DNA from: Aeromonas sp. FDAARGOS 1405
Lineage (GTDB): Bacteria > Pseudomonadota > Gammaproteobacteria > Enterobacterales > Aeromonadaceae
NCBI RefSeq assembly: GCF_019048265.1
Contig: NZ_CP077311.1
Span: 4,163,001-4,227,000 of the forward strand
Direction of reading: 5' to 3'
DNA length: 64,000 nt
Below the pieces are notes generated by a model, which was given only the letters and a program-made list of their open reading frames with translations, searched no databases and had not been told where the DNA came from. Positions within the stretch are counted from its first letter, which is position 1. Every line of letters starts with the position of its first letter. Below are positions 16,522-25,546 of this stretch, in pieces. The position numbers were made by a program, and so were the translations under genes.

Positions 16522-18594
16522 ATGCTCTCGACTCGCCTCAAAGCCATCATCCGTCAAACTTATCGCCAGATTGCGGATGAATTACCCGGTTTTGTACCGC
16601 GCAAGGAGCAGAATTTTCTGGTAGCCGAAATCGCCAAGACGTTAACCGGGGAGTACGATAAACAGCGCCGCATTCTGGTCGCCGAAGCCGGCACCGGCAT
16701 CGGCAAATCACTCTCCTATGCACAAGGCGCTATTCCGGTAGCTCGCCTTACCCAGAAGAAGCTGGTGATCTCCACCGCCACCGTGGCGCTGCAAGAGCAG
16801 CTGATCCACAAAGACCTCCCCTTCTACCACCGCCACAGTGAGCTGCCGTTTCGTTTCATGTTGGTCAAAGGACGCCAGCGCTACTGTTGCGAGCATCTGC
16901 TGGAGCAGGCAGCCAGTGGTGCCGAGATGGCCAACTTTGAGCTCGACTTTGGCAGTCTGAGCAAATCCAAGCCATCTGACAGCGACAAAGATCGCTACCA
17001 GGCCCTGTGGCAGGCCTACACCAATGGCAAATGGGATGGGGATCGGGACAACTGGCCAGAGCCCATTCCCGACACTTGCTGGGATCGCATCGCCGCCGAC
17101 CGTCATACTTGCAACAAAGCGCTGAGCCATCACCAGCACTGCCCCTTTCATCGCGCCCGCAACGACATGGATAGCGCCGATGTACTGGTGGTCAACCATG
17201 CGCTGCTGCTTTCCGATCTCACCATGGGCGGAGGTATCATCCTGCCCCCCCCAGATGAATGCATCTATGTACTGGATGAAGCCCATCACCTGCCTACCAT
17301 TGCCCGGGATCACGGCGCGGCGTCGGCCAGTATCAAAGGTTCACGCCGCTGGCTGGAGAAGCTGGTGCAAAGCGCAGGCAAGCTGGCGCGGACGCTTAAT
17401 AAGGAAAGCCTGCTCGACCCCCAACTCAAATTGCAGGATGCGCTGGCCTCCATCCAACCCGACTTGAAGGCGGTCGAGCAGTGGCTCGGCGCCAACGATC
17501 GGCTGTTTGGCAGTGACCCCCACTATCGTTTCGCCGAGGGGGTGTTGCCGGATCCCCTGCCCATGCTGGCAGAGAACCTCAAGGAGTCGAGCAAGAAAGC
17601 GTTGCGGGCGCTGGATAGGATGCAGGGAGCGATCGGTGAAGCACTGAAAGATGGCGAGATCCGCCGTAAGGAGGCAGAACCCCTGCTGGCCGAGAGCGGT
17701 TTTCATCTGCAGCGGCTGGAGAGTTTCTGCGCCCTGTGGGAGATGCTGGGGCGCCATATCCCGACAGGCAAAACCCCGCTCGCCCGCTGGATGGCCAAGA
17801 GCGATGATGGCGATATCTGGCTGCATGCCTCCCCCATAGAGGTGGGATATCTGCTGGAGGAGTGGCTCTGGTCGAAATGCCTGGGGGCCGTGCTGGTCTC
17901 GGCAACGCTCACCGCCCTCTCATCCTTTAGTTATTTTCGCCATCAGGTAGGGCTCAAAGAGCATGACGGCACCCGATATCTGCGCCTGCGCTCACCGTTT
18001 GACTACCAAAAGGCCGAGCTCTATCTGCCCAAAATGGCGCACGAACCCAACTCGCCTGCTTTTACCAGCGAGCTTGTCAGCGTGCTGCCGCGCATTCTGG
18101 CGGGCAAGGAGGCGAGTCTGGTGCTCTTTTCCTCCTACCGGCAGATGAATGAGGTGGCTGTTGGCTTGCGAGCCAAGGGACTATCACTGCTGGTGCAGGG
18201 GGAAGCCTCCCGTAGCGCCCTGCTCACCCTGCACAAGCAAAAATGCGATGGCGGTCAGGCCAGCATCCTGTTTGGTACCGGCAGCTTCTCGGAGGGGCTG
18301 GATCTGCCGGGTCACTACCTTACCAATCTGGTGATCACCAAGCTCCCCTTTGCGGTGCCCAACTCGCCGGTCGAGGAGGCCACCGCCGAGTGGGTGGAGC
18401 AGCGAGGAGGCAACCCGTTCCTGCAACTGACAGTGCCGGAGGCATCGCGCAAACTGATACAGGCCTGTGGTCGACTCATCCGCAAAGAGGCCGATCGGGG
18501 GCGGGTCACCATCCTTGACCGGCGATTGCTGACCAAACGTTATGGCAAGGGGTTGCTCGATGCCCTCCCGCCGTTCTCTCGGCGGATCGAGTAA
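16522..18594 (+). CDS. dinG: DinG, ATP-dependent 5'-3' DNA helicase with Fe-S cluster
   Basis: This is an XPD-like superfamily 2 helicase that resolves R-loops, G-quadruplexes and replication obstacles. Walker A EAGTGIGKS lies near residue 55 and the DEAH box VLDEAHHLP near 253. Cysteines in RQRYCCEHL and HTCNKALSHHQHCPFH can form the 4Fe-4S cluster. LVSATLTALSSFSYF, GTGSFSEGLDLPG and QACGRLIRKEADRG complete the helicase motifs. The first frame opens at GTG 16438 (718 aa), but ATG 16522 (690 aa) aligns with the N-terminus of known DinG proteins. E. coli dinG is SOS-induced. I see no clear LexA box here. Confidence 0.92.
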   Translation: MLSTRLKAIIRQTYRQIADELPGFVPRKEQNFLVAEIAKTLTGEYDKQRRILVAEAGTGIGKSLSYAQGAIPVARLTQKKLVISTATVALQEQLIHKDLPFYHRHSELPFRFMLVKGRQRYCCEHLLEQAASGAEMANFELDFGSLSKSKPSDSDKDRYQALWQAYTNGKWDGDRDNWPEPIPDTCWDRIAADRHTCNKALSHHQHCPFHRARNDMDSADVLVVNHALLLSDLTMGGGIILPPPDECIYVLDEAHHLPTIARDHGAASASIKGSRRWLEKLVQSAGKLARTLNKESLLDPQLKLQDALASIQPDLKAVEQWLGANDRLFGSDPHYRFAEGVLPDPLPMLAENLKESSKKALRALDRMQGAIGEALKDGEIRRKEAEPLLAESGFHLQRLESFCALWEMLGRHIPTGKTPLARWMAKSDDGDIWLHASPIEVGYLLEEWLWSKCLGAVLVSATLTALSSFSYFRHQVGLKEHDGTRYLRLRSPFDYQKAELYLPKMAHEPNSPAFTSELVSVLPRILAGKEASLVLFSSYRQMNEVAVGLRAKGLSLLVQGEASRSALLTLHKQKCDGGQASILFGTGSFSEGLDLPGHYLTNLVITKLPFAVPNSPVEEATAEWVEQRGGNPFLQLTVPEASRKLIQACGRLIRKEADRGRVTILDRRLLTKRYGKGLLDALPPFSRRIE

Positions 18595-18734
18595 TCAAAC
18601 CACTGTATAAACAAAAAAATCAACAGCAGAGCACTCTTTAGTCACCGGAAAGAGCCATTGCCGCAGTAGGCCAAACCTGTAAAAATGAGCCCCTGTTTTC
18701 AGTGGGCAATCGCCTGACTGTTCAAGGAGATGAA

Positions 18735-19394
18735 ATGAAACTGACTGTTCTGGTACCGGCGCTGGCTGGTCTGTTGTGGGCCGGTAGCGCCCTGGCTGAT
18801 GCCCAACTGGAAGTATCCAACCCTTACATCGTGCAGCTGATCGATGGCCAATCCATCAACCCCAAGCTGCTCGACAAAACCAGCACCTTCCCCCTCTCTG
18901 CCGGCAAGCACCAGTTGGTCGTCGCCTTTGAAGGCAACTACTCCAGCCGTAACGAAATCAAGCTGGTGACCGCCGAGCCGCTGGTGCTGAACTTCACCGC
19001 CGCCGACAATCAGCAACTGGTGCTGGACTATAAAAAGCCCCGTAATGAAGCAGAAGCCAAACAGTTCCTGAAAGATCAGAAAGTGGCGCTGAAAGACAAG
19101 GTCACAGGGCAGCAAGTGAGCAGCGAACAATTCGTGATGCCAAAAGTAGAGGGCTTCCAGCTGACCCGTGACTATCAGCAAGAGCTGATCAACATGGGCA
19201 AAGCATTCAACCAGCCCAAAACCGTTGCTGTCTCCTCTGCTGCCGTGATGGCAGCCGCCAGCGCACCAGTCGTGGCTGCGCCGAGCAAGGCACAGAGCAA
19301 TCCGGAAGCCCTGACCCAGCTGCAAAACTGGTACAACAAGGCGGATGCGGAAACCCGCAAAGCCTTCCAGATCTGGGTTATACAGCAGCAATAA
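18735..19394 (+). CDS. DUF2057 / CsgI (YccT)-family periplasmic protein
   Basis: This is a 219-residue secreted protein with signal peptide ending GSALA. The family domain begins at once with AQLEVSNPYIVQLIDGQSINPK and runs to about residue 160. The last 60 residues are low-complexity followed by a helix (LQNWYNKADAETRKAFQIWV). In E. coli the YccT protein is reported to inhibit curli assembly and was renamed CsgI. Whether that applies here is not known. The start ATG 18735 has a perfect Shine-Dalgarno AAGGAGAT 4 bases upstream. It is monocistronic with its own terminator. Confidence 0.88.
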   Translation: MKLTVLVPALAGLLWAGSALADAQLEVSNPYIVQLIDGQSINPKLLDKTSTFPLSAGKHQLVVAFEGNYSSRNEIKLVTAEPLVLNFTAADNQQLVLDYKKPRNEAEAKQFLKDQKVALKDKVTGQQVSSEQFVMPKVEGFQLTRDYQQELINMGKAFNQPKTVAVSSAAVMAAASAPVVAAPSKAQSNPEALTQLQNWYNKADAETRKAFQIWVIQQQ

Positions 19395-19414
19395 GCCGGG
19401 CTGAGATATTGACA

Positions 19415-19439
19415 GAAAGGGGAGCCAAGCTCCCCTTTT
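19415..19439 (+). terminator. Terminator of the DUF2057 gene
   Basis: AAAGGGGAGC / GCTCCCCTTT with a 3-base loop, ending in TTTT, 20 bases after the stop. Confidence 0.9.
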
Positions 19440-19511
19440 CCATATCCTGTGGCCTCACTCACGACTCGCCTTGATTTACGCGCTTCCTCTTTCTTTTTAT
19501 GTAGAGAGTGC

Positions 19512-19542
19512 ATATATGGGTTCATCTGCTGATTCCATATAT
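19512..19542. promoter_or_regulatory. Dyad upstream of the deacetylase gene
   Basis: Perfect 8-bp arms ATATATGG and CCATATAT are separated by 15 bases, centred about 49 bases before the start of the deacetylase-family gene. It may be an operator, or form part of the 5' leader. The regulator is unknown. Confidence 0.4.
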
Positions 19543-19575
19543 AGAAAGCGCCACCTTGCCAGGGAGAATGGCACC

Positions 19576-20472
19576 ATGTCGTTGCGCATTTTCTATCACC
19601 CCCTCTACTCCTCCCTGACGTTACCCGAACGCCATCGCTTTCCGCTGGCCAAGTATCAGGGGCTGTTTGAGCAGTTGCAGGCACGGGGTTACCCCCTTGG
19701 CGAAGCACCTGCGGCCACCCGGGAGCAAATCTGCCGCATTCACGATGCTGATTATGTCGCGGCGGCCCTGAGCGGCCAGCTTGAAGATCGCGCCATCCGC
19801 AAGATTGGTTTTCCCTGGTCACCCATGCTGATGGAGCGCACCTTGCGCTCGGTGGGTGCCACCATTGCCGCCAGCCGCTATGCAATTGAGCAGGGCTGCG
19901 GCTTGCAGATCTCCGGCGGCTATCACCACGCCCATCGGGATCACGGCAGCGGTTTTTGTCTGTTCAACGATCTGGTGATTGCCGCCCAGACCTGCCTCGA
20001 CGAGGGGGGCTGTGAACAGGTACTCATCGTCGATCTCGATGTGCATCAGGGAGATGGCAGTGCGGCCTTGTGCACCGGGCGGCGCGATATCATCACCCTC
20101 TCCCTCCATGGGGAGCACAACTTTCCCCATCACAAAGCCGCCTCTCACCTCGACTTTCCATTGCCAAGCGGCATGACAGACGATGCTTACCTCACCACAC
20201 TGCAACAGGCACTCTCACTGGCACTGCGGCTCTATTCGCCGGATCTCATCTTCTATCAGGCGGGCGTCGATGTGCATCATGCCGACGAGCTTGGTTATCT
20301 CTCCTTGAGCGATGAAGGGGTTCGCCTGCGCGATGCCATGGTATTTGACTGTGCAATCAAGCATGGGTTGCCTGTCGCCGCTGTGCCTGGTGGCGGCTAT
20401 CGCCGCGACTGGCAACAGCTGATCCCGCTTCATATGTCGCTGTTTGAAATAGCGCGCCACCGTTTTGGCTGA
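19576..20472 (+). CDS. Histone deacetylase / acetylpolyamine amidohydrolase-family protein
   Basis: This 298-residue zinc hydrolase of the arginase/deacetylase fold would remove acetyl groups from lysines, polyamines or similar amides. Active-site landmarks are GGYHHAHRDHGSGFCLFND near residue 115 (paired His), LIVDLDVHQGDG near 150 (zinc Asp and His), YQAGVDVHHADELG near 230 (third zinc ligand) and VPGGGY near 275. All catalytic residues appear intact. ATG 19576 has GGGAGA upstream, and an in-frame extension to 19471 looks non-coding. It is monocistronic, with an upstream dyad and a downstream bidirectional terminator. The substrate cannot be read from sequence. Confidence 0.9.
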   Translation: MSLRIFYHPLYSSLTLPERHRFPLAKYQGLFEQLQARGYPLGEAPAATREQICRIHDADYVAAALSGQLEDRAIRKIGFPWSPMLMERTLRSVGATIAASRYAIEQGCGLQISGGYHHAHRDHGSGFCLFNDLVIAAQTCLDEGGCEQVLIVDLDVHQGDGSAALCTGRRDIITLSLHGEHNFPHHKAASHLDFPLPSGMTDDAYLTTLQQALSLALRLYSPDLIFYQAGVDVHHADELGYLSLSDEGVRLRDAMVFDCAIKHGLPVAAVPGGGYRRDWQQLIPLHMSLFEIARHRFG

Positions 20473-20535
20473 TGGCATGGCTTTATAGCGCGGACACCCC
20501 ATCAGAAGTGGGCGGGCACTTCACCAGATAAAACA

Positions 20536-20570
20536 GAAGAGGCGACCCCTGGGGTCGCCTCTTCGTGTTT
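20536..20570. terminator. Bidirectional terminator between deacetylase gene and ylqF
   Basis: GAAGAGGCGACCCC / GGGGTCGCCTCTTC is a 14-bp near-continuous palindrome between convergent genes, with T-rich sequence on both sides (GTGTTT on plus, TGTTTTAT on minus). Confidence 0.85.
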
Positions 20571-20630
20571 CGTCATCTGGGTCACACAAGCTCGCTCGTT
20601 GTCAGGCAAGCTCGGGACGCCTGAGGATAA

Positions 20631-21581
20631 CTATTTCTGACGCTTGCGGGCGTACTTGCGACGGGCGCGGGCCTGACGCTCCTCTTCCCGCTCGGCCTTC
20701 TCTTTGGCTTTTTGCTCGGCTTCTGCGGCGGCTTCGACAATCTCGACGCTCACCATCTCCGGCGTCTCCAGCGAGATGCGGCCAAGCAAGCCGGAGCGGA
20801 ACTCGTTGATCAGGATCTCGGACGCCTTGTGCAGGTCGGCCAGCCCCCCTTTGCGCATAAAGGCCCGCTGGCGGGCGATCATCTCCAGCAGCTCGATCTC
20901 GGTCTCGGGCAACTCGTCAATCTGGTAGCGCGCCTTGATCCGCTCCGGATAGGCCTTGATGAAGTAGTCAGCGGCGAACATGGCGATATCGGCATAGTCG
21001 AACACCGTGTCCTTGATGGCCGCGGTGATGGCCAGACGATAACCACAGGAGGGCGGGTTGAGCTTGGGCCAGAGGAAACCCGGGGTATCGGTCAGGATAA
21101 CGTTGTTATCCAGCTTGATCCGCTGCTGGGACTTGGTCACCCCCGCCTCGTTGCCGGTACGGGCGATGATGCGCCCCGCCAGGGTATTGATCAGGGTGGA
21201 CTTGCCCACGTTGGGGATCCCCATGATCATCGCCCGCACGCCGCGCAGCTCAAAATTGCGCTCCGGCAGCATCTCATGGCAGAGGGTCAGCAGTTGCTTG
21301 ATCTTCTCCGGCTCTTGTTGTGTCAACGGCAGCGCCTTGATCCCCTTCTCTTTTTCCATGTGCGCCACCCACAGATCGGTGATCGCCGGATCGGCCAGGT
21401 CCGCCTTGTTCAGCACCTTGATCACCGGGGTATCACCACGCAGCTCGGGCACCAGCGGGTTTTCGCTGGAGAAGGGGATGCGGGCATCGAGCATCTCGAT
21501 GATCACATCGACCTGGGGCATGACCTCGGCAATCTCTTTGCGGGCCTTGTGCATGTGACCGGGGAACCAGTTGATGGACAT
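20631..21581 (-). CDS. ylqF: YlqF/RbgA-type ribosome biogenesis GTPase
   Basis: This is a 316-residue circularly permuted GTPase for late assembly of the large ribosomal subunit. The permuted order is visible: G4 (LNKADLADP, about residue 57) precedes G1 (GIPNVGKSTL, about 123), followed by G3 (DTPGFLWPK, about 170). INWFPGHMHKA at the N-terminus is the family signature. The C-terminus is a highly charged Ala/Glu/Arg/Lys tail (about 285-316) that probably contacts rRNA. It is a single gene, divergent from the alkaline phosphatases and converging with the deacetylase gene. Confidence 0.92.
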   Translation of the reverse strand: MSINWFPGHMHKARKEIAEVMPQVDVIIEMLDARIPFSSENPLVPELRGDTPVIKVLNKADLADPAITDLWVAHMEKEKGIKALPLTQQEPEKIKQLLTLCHEMLPERNFELRGVRAMIMGIPNVGKSTLINTLAGRIIARTGNEAGVTKSQQRIKLDNNVILTDTPGFLWPKLNPPSCGYRLAITAAIKDTVFDYADIAMFAADYFIKAYPERIKARYQIDELPETEIELLEMIARQRAFMRKGGLADLHKASEILINEFRSGLLGRISLETPEMVSVEIVEAAAEAEQKAKEKAEREEERQARARRKYARKRQK

Positions 21582-21904
21582 ATCCGTTACTCTCTGTGGG
21601 GGCTGCGGGCGCGCGCATGAAACAACAGGCGCTCTGCCGCGGGCATCGAACGAAGGGGGCGCATTTTAACTGCTGCGGGCACATTTTGACAGGTCATTCT
21701 AGCCATCACTTCATCAAATCAGCAAACCGCCGAGGTGGAGCAACCTTGCCGGAAACGACCGGACCAACTGGCTCAATTGATAGATAACATATTGATGTAA
21801 TGTAACATTTCTATCACTTTTTCACACAACCTTCACCGATAGTCAGTAAAAGTGTCATCTGCCCCCTCTAGGCTGCGCTCAGGTTTTACAAGGAGCGAAC
21901 CCCA
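21582..21904. other. ylqF/alkaline phosphatase intergenic region
   Basis: About 320 bases with no supported gene. The half nearest the phosphatases is A+T-rich and holds the Pho-box-like sequence; the half nearest ylqF is G+C-rich. Confidence 0.6.
21819..21836 (+). promoter_or_regulatory. Candidate Pho box for the alkaline phosphatase operon
   Basis: TTTTCACACAACCTTCAC resembles the 18-base PhoB box (two CTGTCAT-like 7-mers separated by 4 bases); I count 11 of 18 matches. A further CTATCAC lies just upstream at 21811. A TAAAAG hexamer at 21847 is at about the spacing expected for the -10 element of a PhoB-dependent promoter. Confidence 0.5.
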
Positions 21905-23302
21905 ATGAGAAAAATGGCAGGACTTGCAGTGATGATCGGCGCCGCCCTGGCTGCCGGCTGCAAATCAGACAATGACACGGTGGCGACCAAGCCCGCAGCC
22001 CAACCCACCAACGTCATCTTCTTCCTCGGTGACGGCATGGGCCTCAACACCCTGACGGCCGCCCGCATCTACGGTGTCGGCGAAGAGGGTGATCTCACCA
22101 TCGATACCCTGCCAGAGACGGCCTTTATCAAGACCTTCTCCCACGATGCCCAGGTCACTGACTCGGCCCCCTCCATGGCGGCCTACATGACCGGGGTCAA
22201 GAGCAACAACGGCGTCATCAGCATGGACGGCGACGCCACCTATGAGAGCGACTGCAGCAAGAGCGCCGGCAAGCCGGTGACTACCCTGCTGGAGCTGGCC
22301 AAAGCCGATGGCCGCGGTACCGGCGTGGTAACCAGTACCCGGGTGACCCACGCCACCCCGGCGGCTACCTATGCCCATATCTGCAACCGGGATCTGGAAG
22401 CGGATATCGCCGTCCAGCTGGTACCGGGCGGCAAAGGCTACAACAGCGCCCTCAAGGAGGGGCTGGATGTGGTGCTCGGTGGCGGCAGCAGTTTCTTCCT
22501 GCCCAAGGCCGACAAGGGCAAGCGGGAGGATGGCCGCAACCTCATCAGCGAAATGCAGGCCAAGGGCTACCAGTTTGCCAGCAATCTGGATGAGCTGAAC
22601 AAGGCCGATGCGGGCAAGCCGCTGCTGGGACTGTTTGGTTCCAGTCACATGAAATATGACCTGGACCGCCCTGCCAGCGAGCCGTCACTGGCCCAGATGA
22701 CCCTGGCCGCCATCAAGCAGCTCAAGGGCAAAGAGAAGGGTTACTTCCTGATGGTGGAAGGGGGCCGCATCGACCACGCACTGCACGACACCAACGCCAA
22801 GCGGGCGCTGCAGGACACCATCGCCTTCGACAACGCCATCAAGGCCGCCATCGACGAGGTGAAAAAGAGCGACCCCGAGCTGAAAAACACCCTGATCGTG
22901 GTCACCGCAGACCACGACCACACGCTAGTGCTCAACGGCTATGCCAAGCGCACCGGCAAGACCACCGCCGACAACCCCGGCGTACTTGGGCTGGTGAAGA
23001 ACTACGAGACTGGCGAGCCAAGCAAGGATAGCGAGGGCATGCCCTACACCATCATAGGTTTTGGCAACGGCTACAACCGGGTGGATGGCCCGCGCAGCAG
23101 CGTCGCCCCGCTCGACGATGCCACTGTCTCCGCCAATGACTACCACCAGGAAGTGGTGGTCAAGGTAGGCGAAATCGGCAACGAGACCCACGGCGGCACC
23201 GATGTCTTCCTCGGCGCCATCGGCAAGGGGGCTGACAGCTTCCATGGCTCACTCGATAACACCGCCGTGTTCGGCAAGATCAAGGCTGCGGCCAAGCTGT
23301 AA
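21905..23302 (+). CDS. Alkaline phosphatase, lipoprotein form
   Basis: This 465-residue phosphomonoesterase releases phosphate from organic esters outside the cytoplasm. The catalytic set matches the PhoA family: FLGDGMG (metal Asp), VTDSAPSMAAYMTG (nucleophile Ser), VEGGRIDHALHD (Glu/Asp/His), VTADHDHT and ETHGGTDV. The N-terminus ends in a lipobox-like AAGC at Cys20 followed by a Ser/Thr/Pro-rich linker, suggesting an outer-membrane-anchored enzyme. That contrasts with the neighbouring paralogue. The Shine-Dalgarno AAGGAG is 9 bases before the ATG. It forms an operon with the second phosphatase after an 11-base gap. Confidence 0.92.
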   Translation: MRKMAGLAVMIGAALAAGCKSDNDTVATKPAAQPTNVIFFLGDGMGLNTLTAARIYGVGEEGDLTIDTLPETAFIKTFSHDAQVTDSAPSMAAYMTGVKSNNGVISMDGDATYESDCSKSAGKPVTTLLELAKADGRGTGVVTSTRVTHATPAATYAHICNRDLEADIAVQLVPGGKGYNSALKEGLDVVLGGGSSFFLPKADKGKREDGRNLISEMQAKGYQFASNLDELNKADAGKPLLGLFGSSHMKYDLDRPASEPSLAQMTLAAIKQLKGKEKGYFLMVEGGRIDHALHDTNAKRALQDTIAFDNAIKAAIDEVKKSDPELKNTLIVVTADHDHTLVLNGYAKRTGKTTADNPGVLGLVKNYETGEPSKDSEGMPYTIIGFGNGYNRVDGPRSSVAPLDDATVSANDYHQEVVVKVGEIGNETHGGTDVFLGAIGKGADSFHGSLDNTAVFGKIKAAAKL

Positions 23303-23313
23303 GGAGCACTTTC

Positions 23314-24705
23314 ATGAGCAAACAGATGAACACATCCATCAAGCACACGCTGGTCTGCGCCGCCCTGTTCAGTGCGCTGGGCGCAACCTCCCAGGCACAG
23401 GCGGGTGATGCCAAAAACGTCATTCTCTTTATCGGTGATGGCATGGGGCCTACCGTGCTCACCGCCACCCGCCTGTTCAAGGTGGGGGAAGAGGGCAATC
23501 TGGAGATGATGAAACTGCCGCGCAGTGCCCGCATCAAGACCTTCTCCAACGATGCCCAGACCACCGACTCGGCCCCCTCCATGGCGGCCTACACCACCGG
23601 GGTCAAGATGAACAACGAGGTGATCGCCATGAGCAGCGACACCAAAGCCGTCGCCCCCGGCAAAGACGTCAATGGCAACAAAACCGTCAACAATTGCAGC
23701 AGCGATAACGGCAAGCCCGTGCCCACCATTCTCGAACTGGCCAAGGCGGCAGGCAAATCGGTCGGGGCCGTCACCACCACCGAGCTGACCCACGCGACCC
23801 CGGCGGCCACCTACGCCCACATCTGCCATCGGGATGCCGCTTATGACATCGCTGCACAGGCCGTTCCGGGAGGCGCAGGTTTCAACCAGGCGCTGGGAGA
23901 TGGGGTCGATGTGCTGATGGGCGGTGGTGCCAACCACTGGACTCCCTACAGCGCCAGCAACAAGGGCGGTCGCAATGACAACCGCGACCTGACCGCCGAG
24001 ATGAAGGCGCAGGGGTACAGCTATGTCACCACCCAAAGTGAACTGGCCAAGCTCACCAGCGGCAAGGTGCTCGGTCTGTTCAGCAGCAAATCCCACTTGG
24101 ACTACGAGCTGGATCGGGACGCCAAAGGGGCTGCCAATACCCAGCCTTCCCTCTCCGAAATGACCGCCAAGGCGATCGACCTGCTGAGCCAGAACAGCCA
24201 GGGTTACTTCCTGATGGTAGAGGGTGGCCGTATCGATCACGCCCTGCACGGCACCAATGCCAAGCGCTCGCTCACCGACGCAGTGGCTCTGGATGAGGCG
24301 GTCAAGACGGCGCTGGGTAAAGTGGACCTCAACAATACCCTGATCGTGGTCACCGCCGACCATGACCACACCATGACCATTAACGGCTACTCCGCCAAGG
24401 GCAATCCGGTGCTGGATCTGGTGAAAAATGGCGACGGCTCGACCCAGAACGACGTGGATGGCAAGCCCTTCACCACCCTGGTGTTCGGTAACGGCCCCAA
24501 CCGCCCCGATGTGCGTTCCGTCCTCACCAGCGATCAGGTGATGGCTAATGAGTATCTGCAGGAGACCGGCGTCAAACTGACATCGGAAACCCACGGCGGC
24601 GGCGATGTGATGCTGTTTGCCGATGGCGCCGGCAGCAACCGCTTCAAGGGCACACTCGATAACACCAAGGTGTTTGGCAAACTGCGGGAGGCGCTCGGCC
24701 TGTAA
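23314..24705 (+). CDS. Alkaline phosphatase, soluble periplasmic form
   Basis: This is a 463-residue tandem paralogue of the preceding gene with the same catalytic set: FIGDGMGPTV, TTDSAPSMAAYTTG, VEGGRIDHALHG, VTADHDHT and ETHGGGDV. Unlike its neighbour it has a conventional cleavable signal peptide (ending SQAQA) and no lipobox, so it should be free in the periplasm. The start ATG 23314 follows TAAGGAG. The two genes probably arose by tandem duplication and then diverged in cell location. Three intervening Cys residues (CSSD, HICH) may form a disulfide. Confidence 0.92.
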   Translation: MSKQMNTSIKHTLVCAALFSALGATSQAQAGDAKNVILFIGDGMGPTVLTATRLFKVGEEGNLEMMKLPRSARIKTFSNDAQTTDSAPSMAAYTTGVKMNNEVIAMSSDTKAVAPGKDVNGNKTVNNCSSDNGKPVPTILELAKAAGKSVGAVTTTELTHATPAATYAHICHRDAAYDIAAQAVPGGAGFNQALGDGVDVLMGGGANHWTPYSASNKGGRNDNRDLTAEMKAQGYSYVTTQSELAKLTSGKVLGLFSSKSHLDYELDRDAKGAANTQPSLSEMTAKAIDLLSQNSQGYFLMVEGGRIDHALHGTNAKRSLTDAVALDEAVKTALGKVDLNNTLIVVTADHDHTMTINGYSAKGNPVLDLVKNGDGSTQNDVDGKPFTTLVFGNGPNRPDVRSVLTSDQVMANEYLQETGVKLTSETHGGGDVMLFADGAGSNRFKGTLDNTKVFGKLREALGL

Positions 24706-24774
24706 GCAGCAGGGGCCAGGGTGCATCTGAGCAATTGACTCAGCGGCCCGGGCCCCGGCTCTTTCGAGCGACAG

Positions 24775-25464
24775 ATGATGATGCGACTTTTGCTTTCGTT
24801 ATGGCTGCTTGGCAGCACCTTCGCCTTCCCCCTGCATGCTGACGACACGCCCCCGGATCTCGCCGCCCGGATCAGCTATCACGACCGGAACACCGGCAGC
24901 GATGGCATCGCCAGAGAGAGTGTCTGGCAAGAGAAGTGGCTGCGCGTTGGCAATCAGGTGTGGAGCCAGCGGCTCATTCCCCTCCCCCTTGCCCGAGCCT
25001 ATCACGCCACTCACGACGCCACGCCCGGTCACAAGCACTTTACCCACCAGATGGCGGCCCGCTGGGTGAGCCGCAGTGATGAGGGTGAACTTCAGCTGCG
25101 TTATGCCGACAGCTGGCACAACCAGCTGGTTGAGGTGCCGGTGGAAGAGTATGGCCAGGTGGCCTTCAAGCCCGACTGGCCGCAGATCCGCCATCTCGTC
25201 AACCCGGCGCTGATCGAGGGAATGACCCCGCTGGATGAGGCCGCTCCAGAGCAGGCCCGCTGGTATGAAAAACGCGAAGGGCAGCAACGAACCCGCATTC
25301 TCTGGTCGAGTCAGTGGCAGCTCCCGCTGGTGGTCGAATCGGCCAGTCTCGACGGCTATCGCAGCTACCGGATGGAGGTGACCCTGCGCAAGCTGCCTGC
25401 CCAGCTCCCCTGGCAGCAACTCGCTGATTACGAAATGCGCGATCTGCGGGATTTCTTCGACTGA
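24775..25464 (+). CDS. Secreted protein of unknown function
   Basis: I do not recognise this 229-residue protein. Three consecutive ATG codons (24775, 24778, 24781) begin a signal peptide (LLLSLWLLGSTFAFPLHA). The mature protein is rich in Trp, Tyr and His, with WLRVGNQVWSQRLIP, a His-containing HATHDATPGHKHFTH segment and a C-terminal RDFFD. It follows the second alkaline phosphatase by 69 bases on the same strand and may be cotranscribed. A GGCCCGGGCC palindrome in that gap could interrupt transcription. No enzyme motif is evident. Confidence 0.65.
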   Translation: MMMRLLLSLWLLGSTFAFPLHADDTPPDLAARISYHDRNTGSDGIARESVWQEKWLRVGNQVWSQRLIPLPLARAYHATHDATPGHKHFTHQMAARWVSRSDEGELQLRYADSWHNQLVEVPVEEYGQVAFKPDWPQIRHLVNPALIEGMTPLDEAAPEQARWYEKREGQQRTRILWSSQWQLPLVVESASLDGYRSYRMEVTLRKLPAQLPWQQLADYEMRDLRDFFD

Positions 25465-25546
25465 GATCCCAACCTCTCAGCGGGCACAACGACAACGCAG
25501 GCAGGAATGTTACACTCTGCATATTCGACTCTGGCTCACGACCTTG

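Noticed and set aside
23140..24726. A 528-codon frame opposite the second alkaline phosphatase
   Set aside because: It is antisense to a gene with all catalytic motifs and has no recognisable domain of its own.
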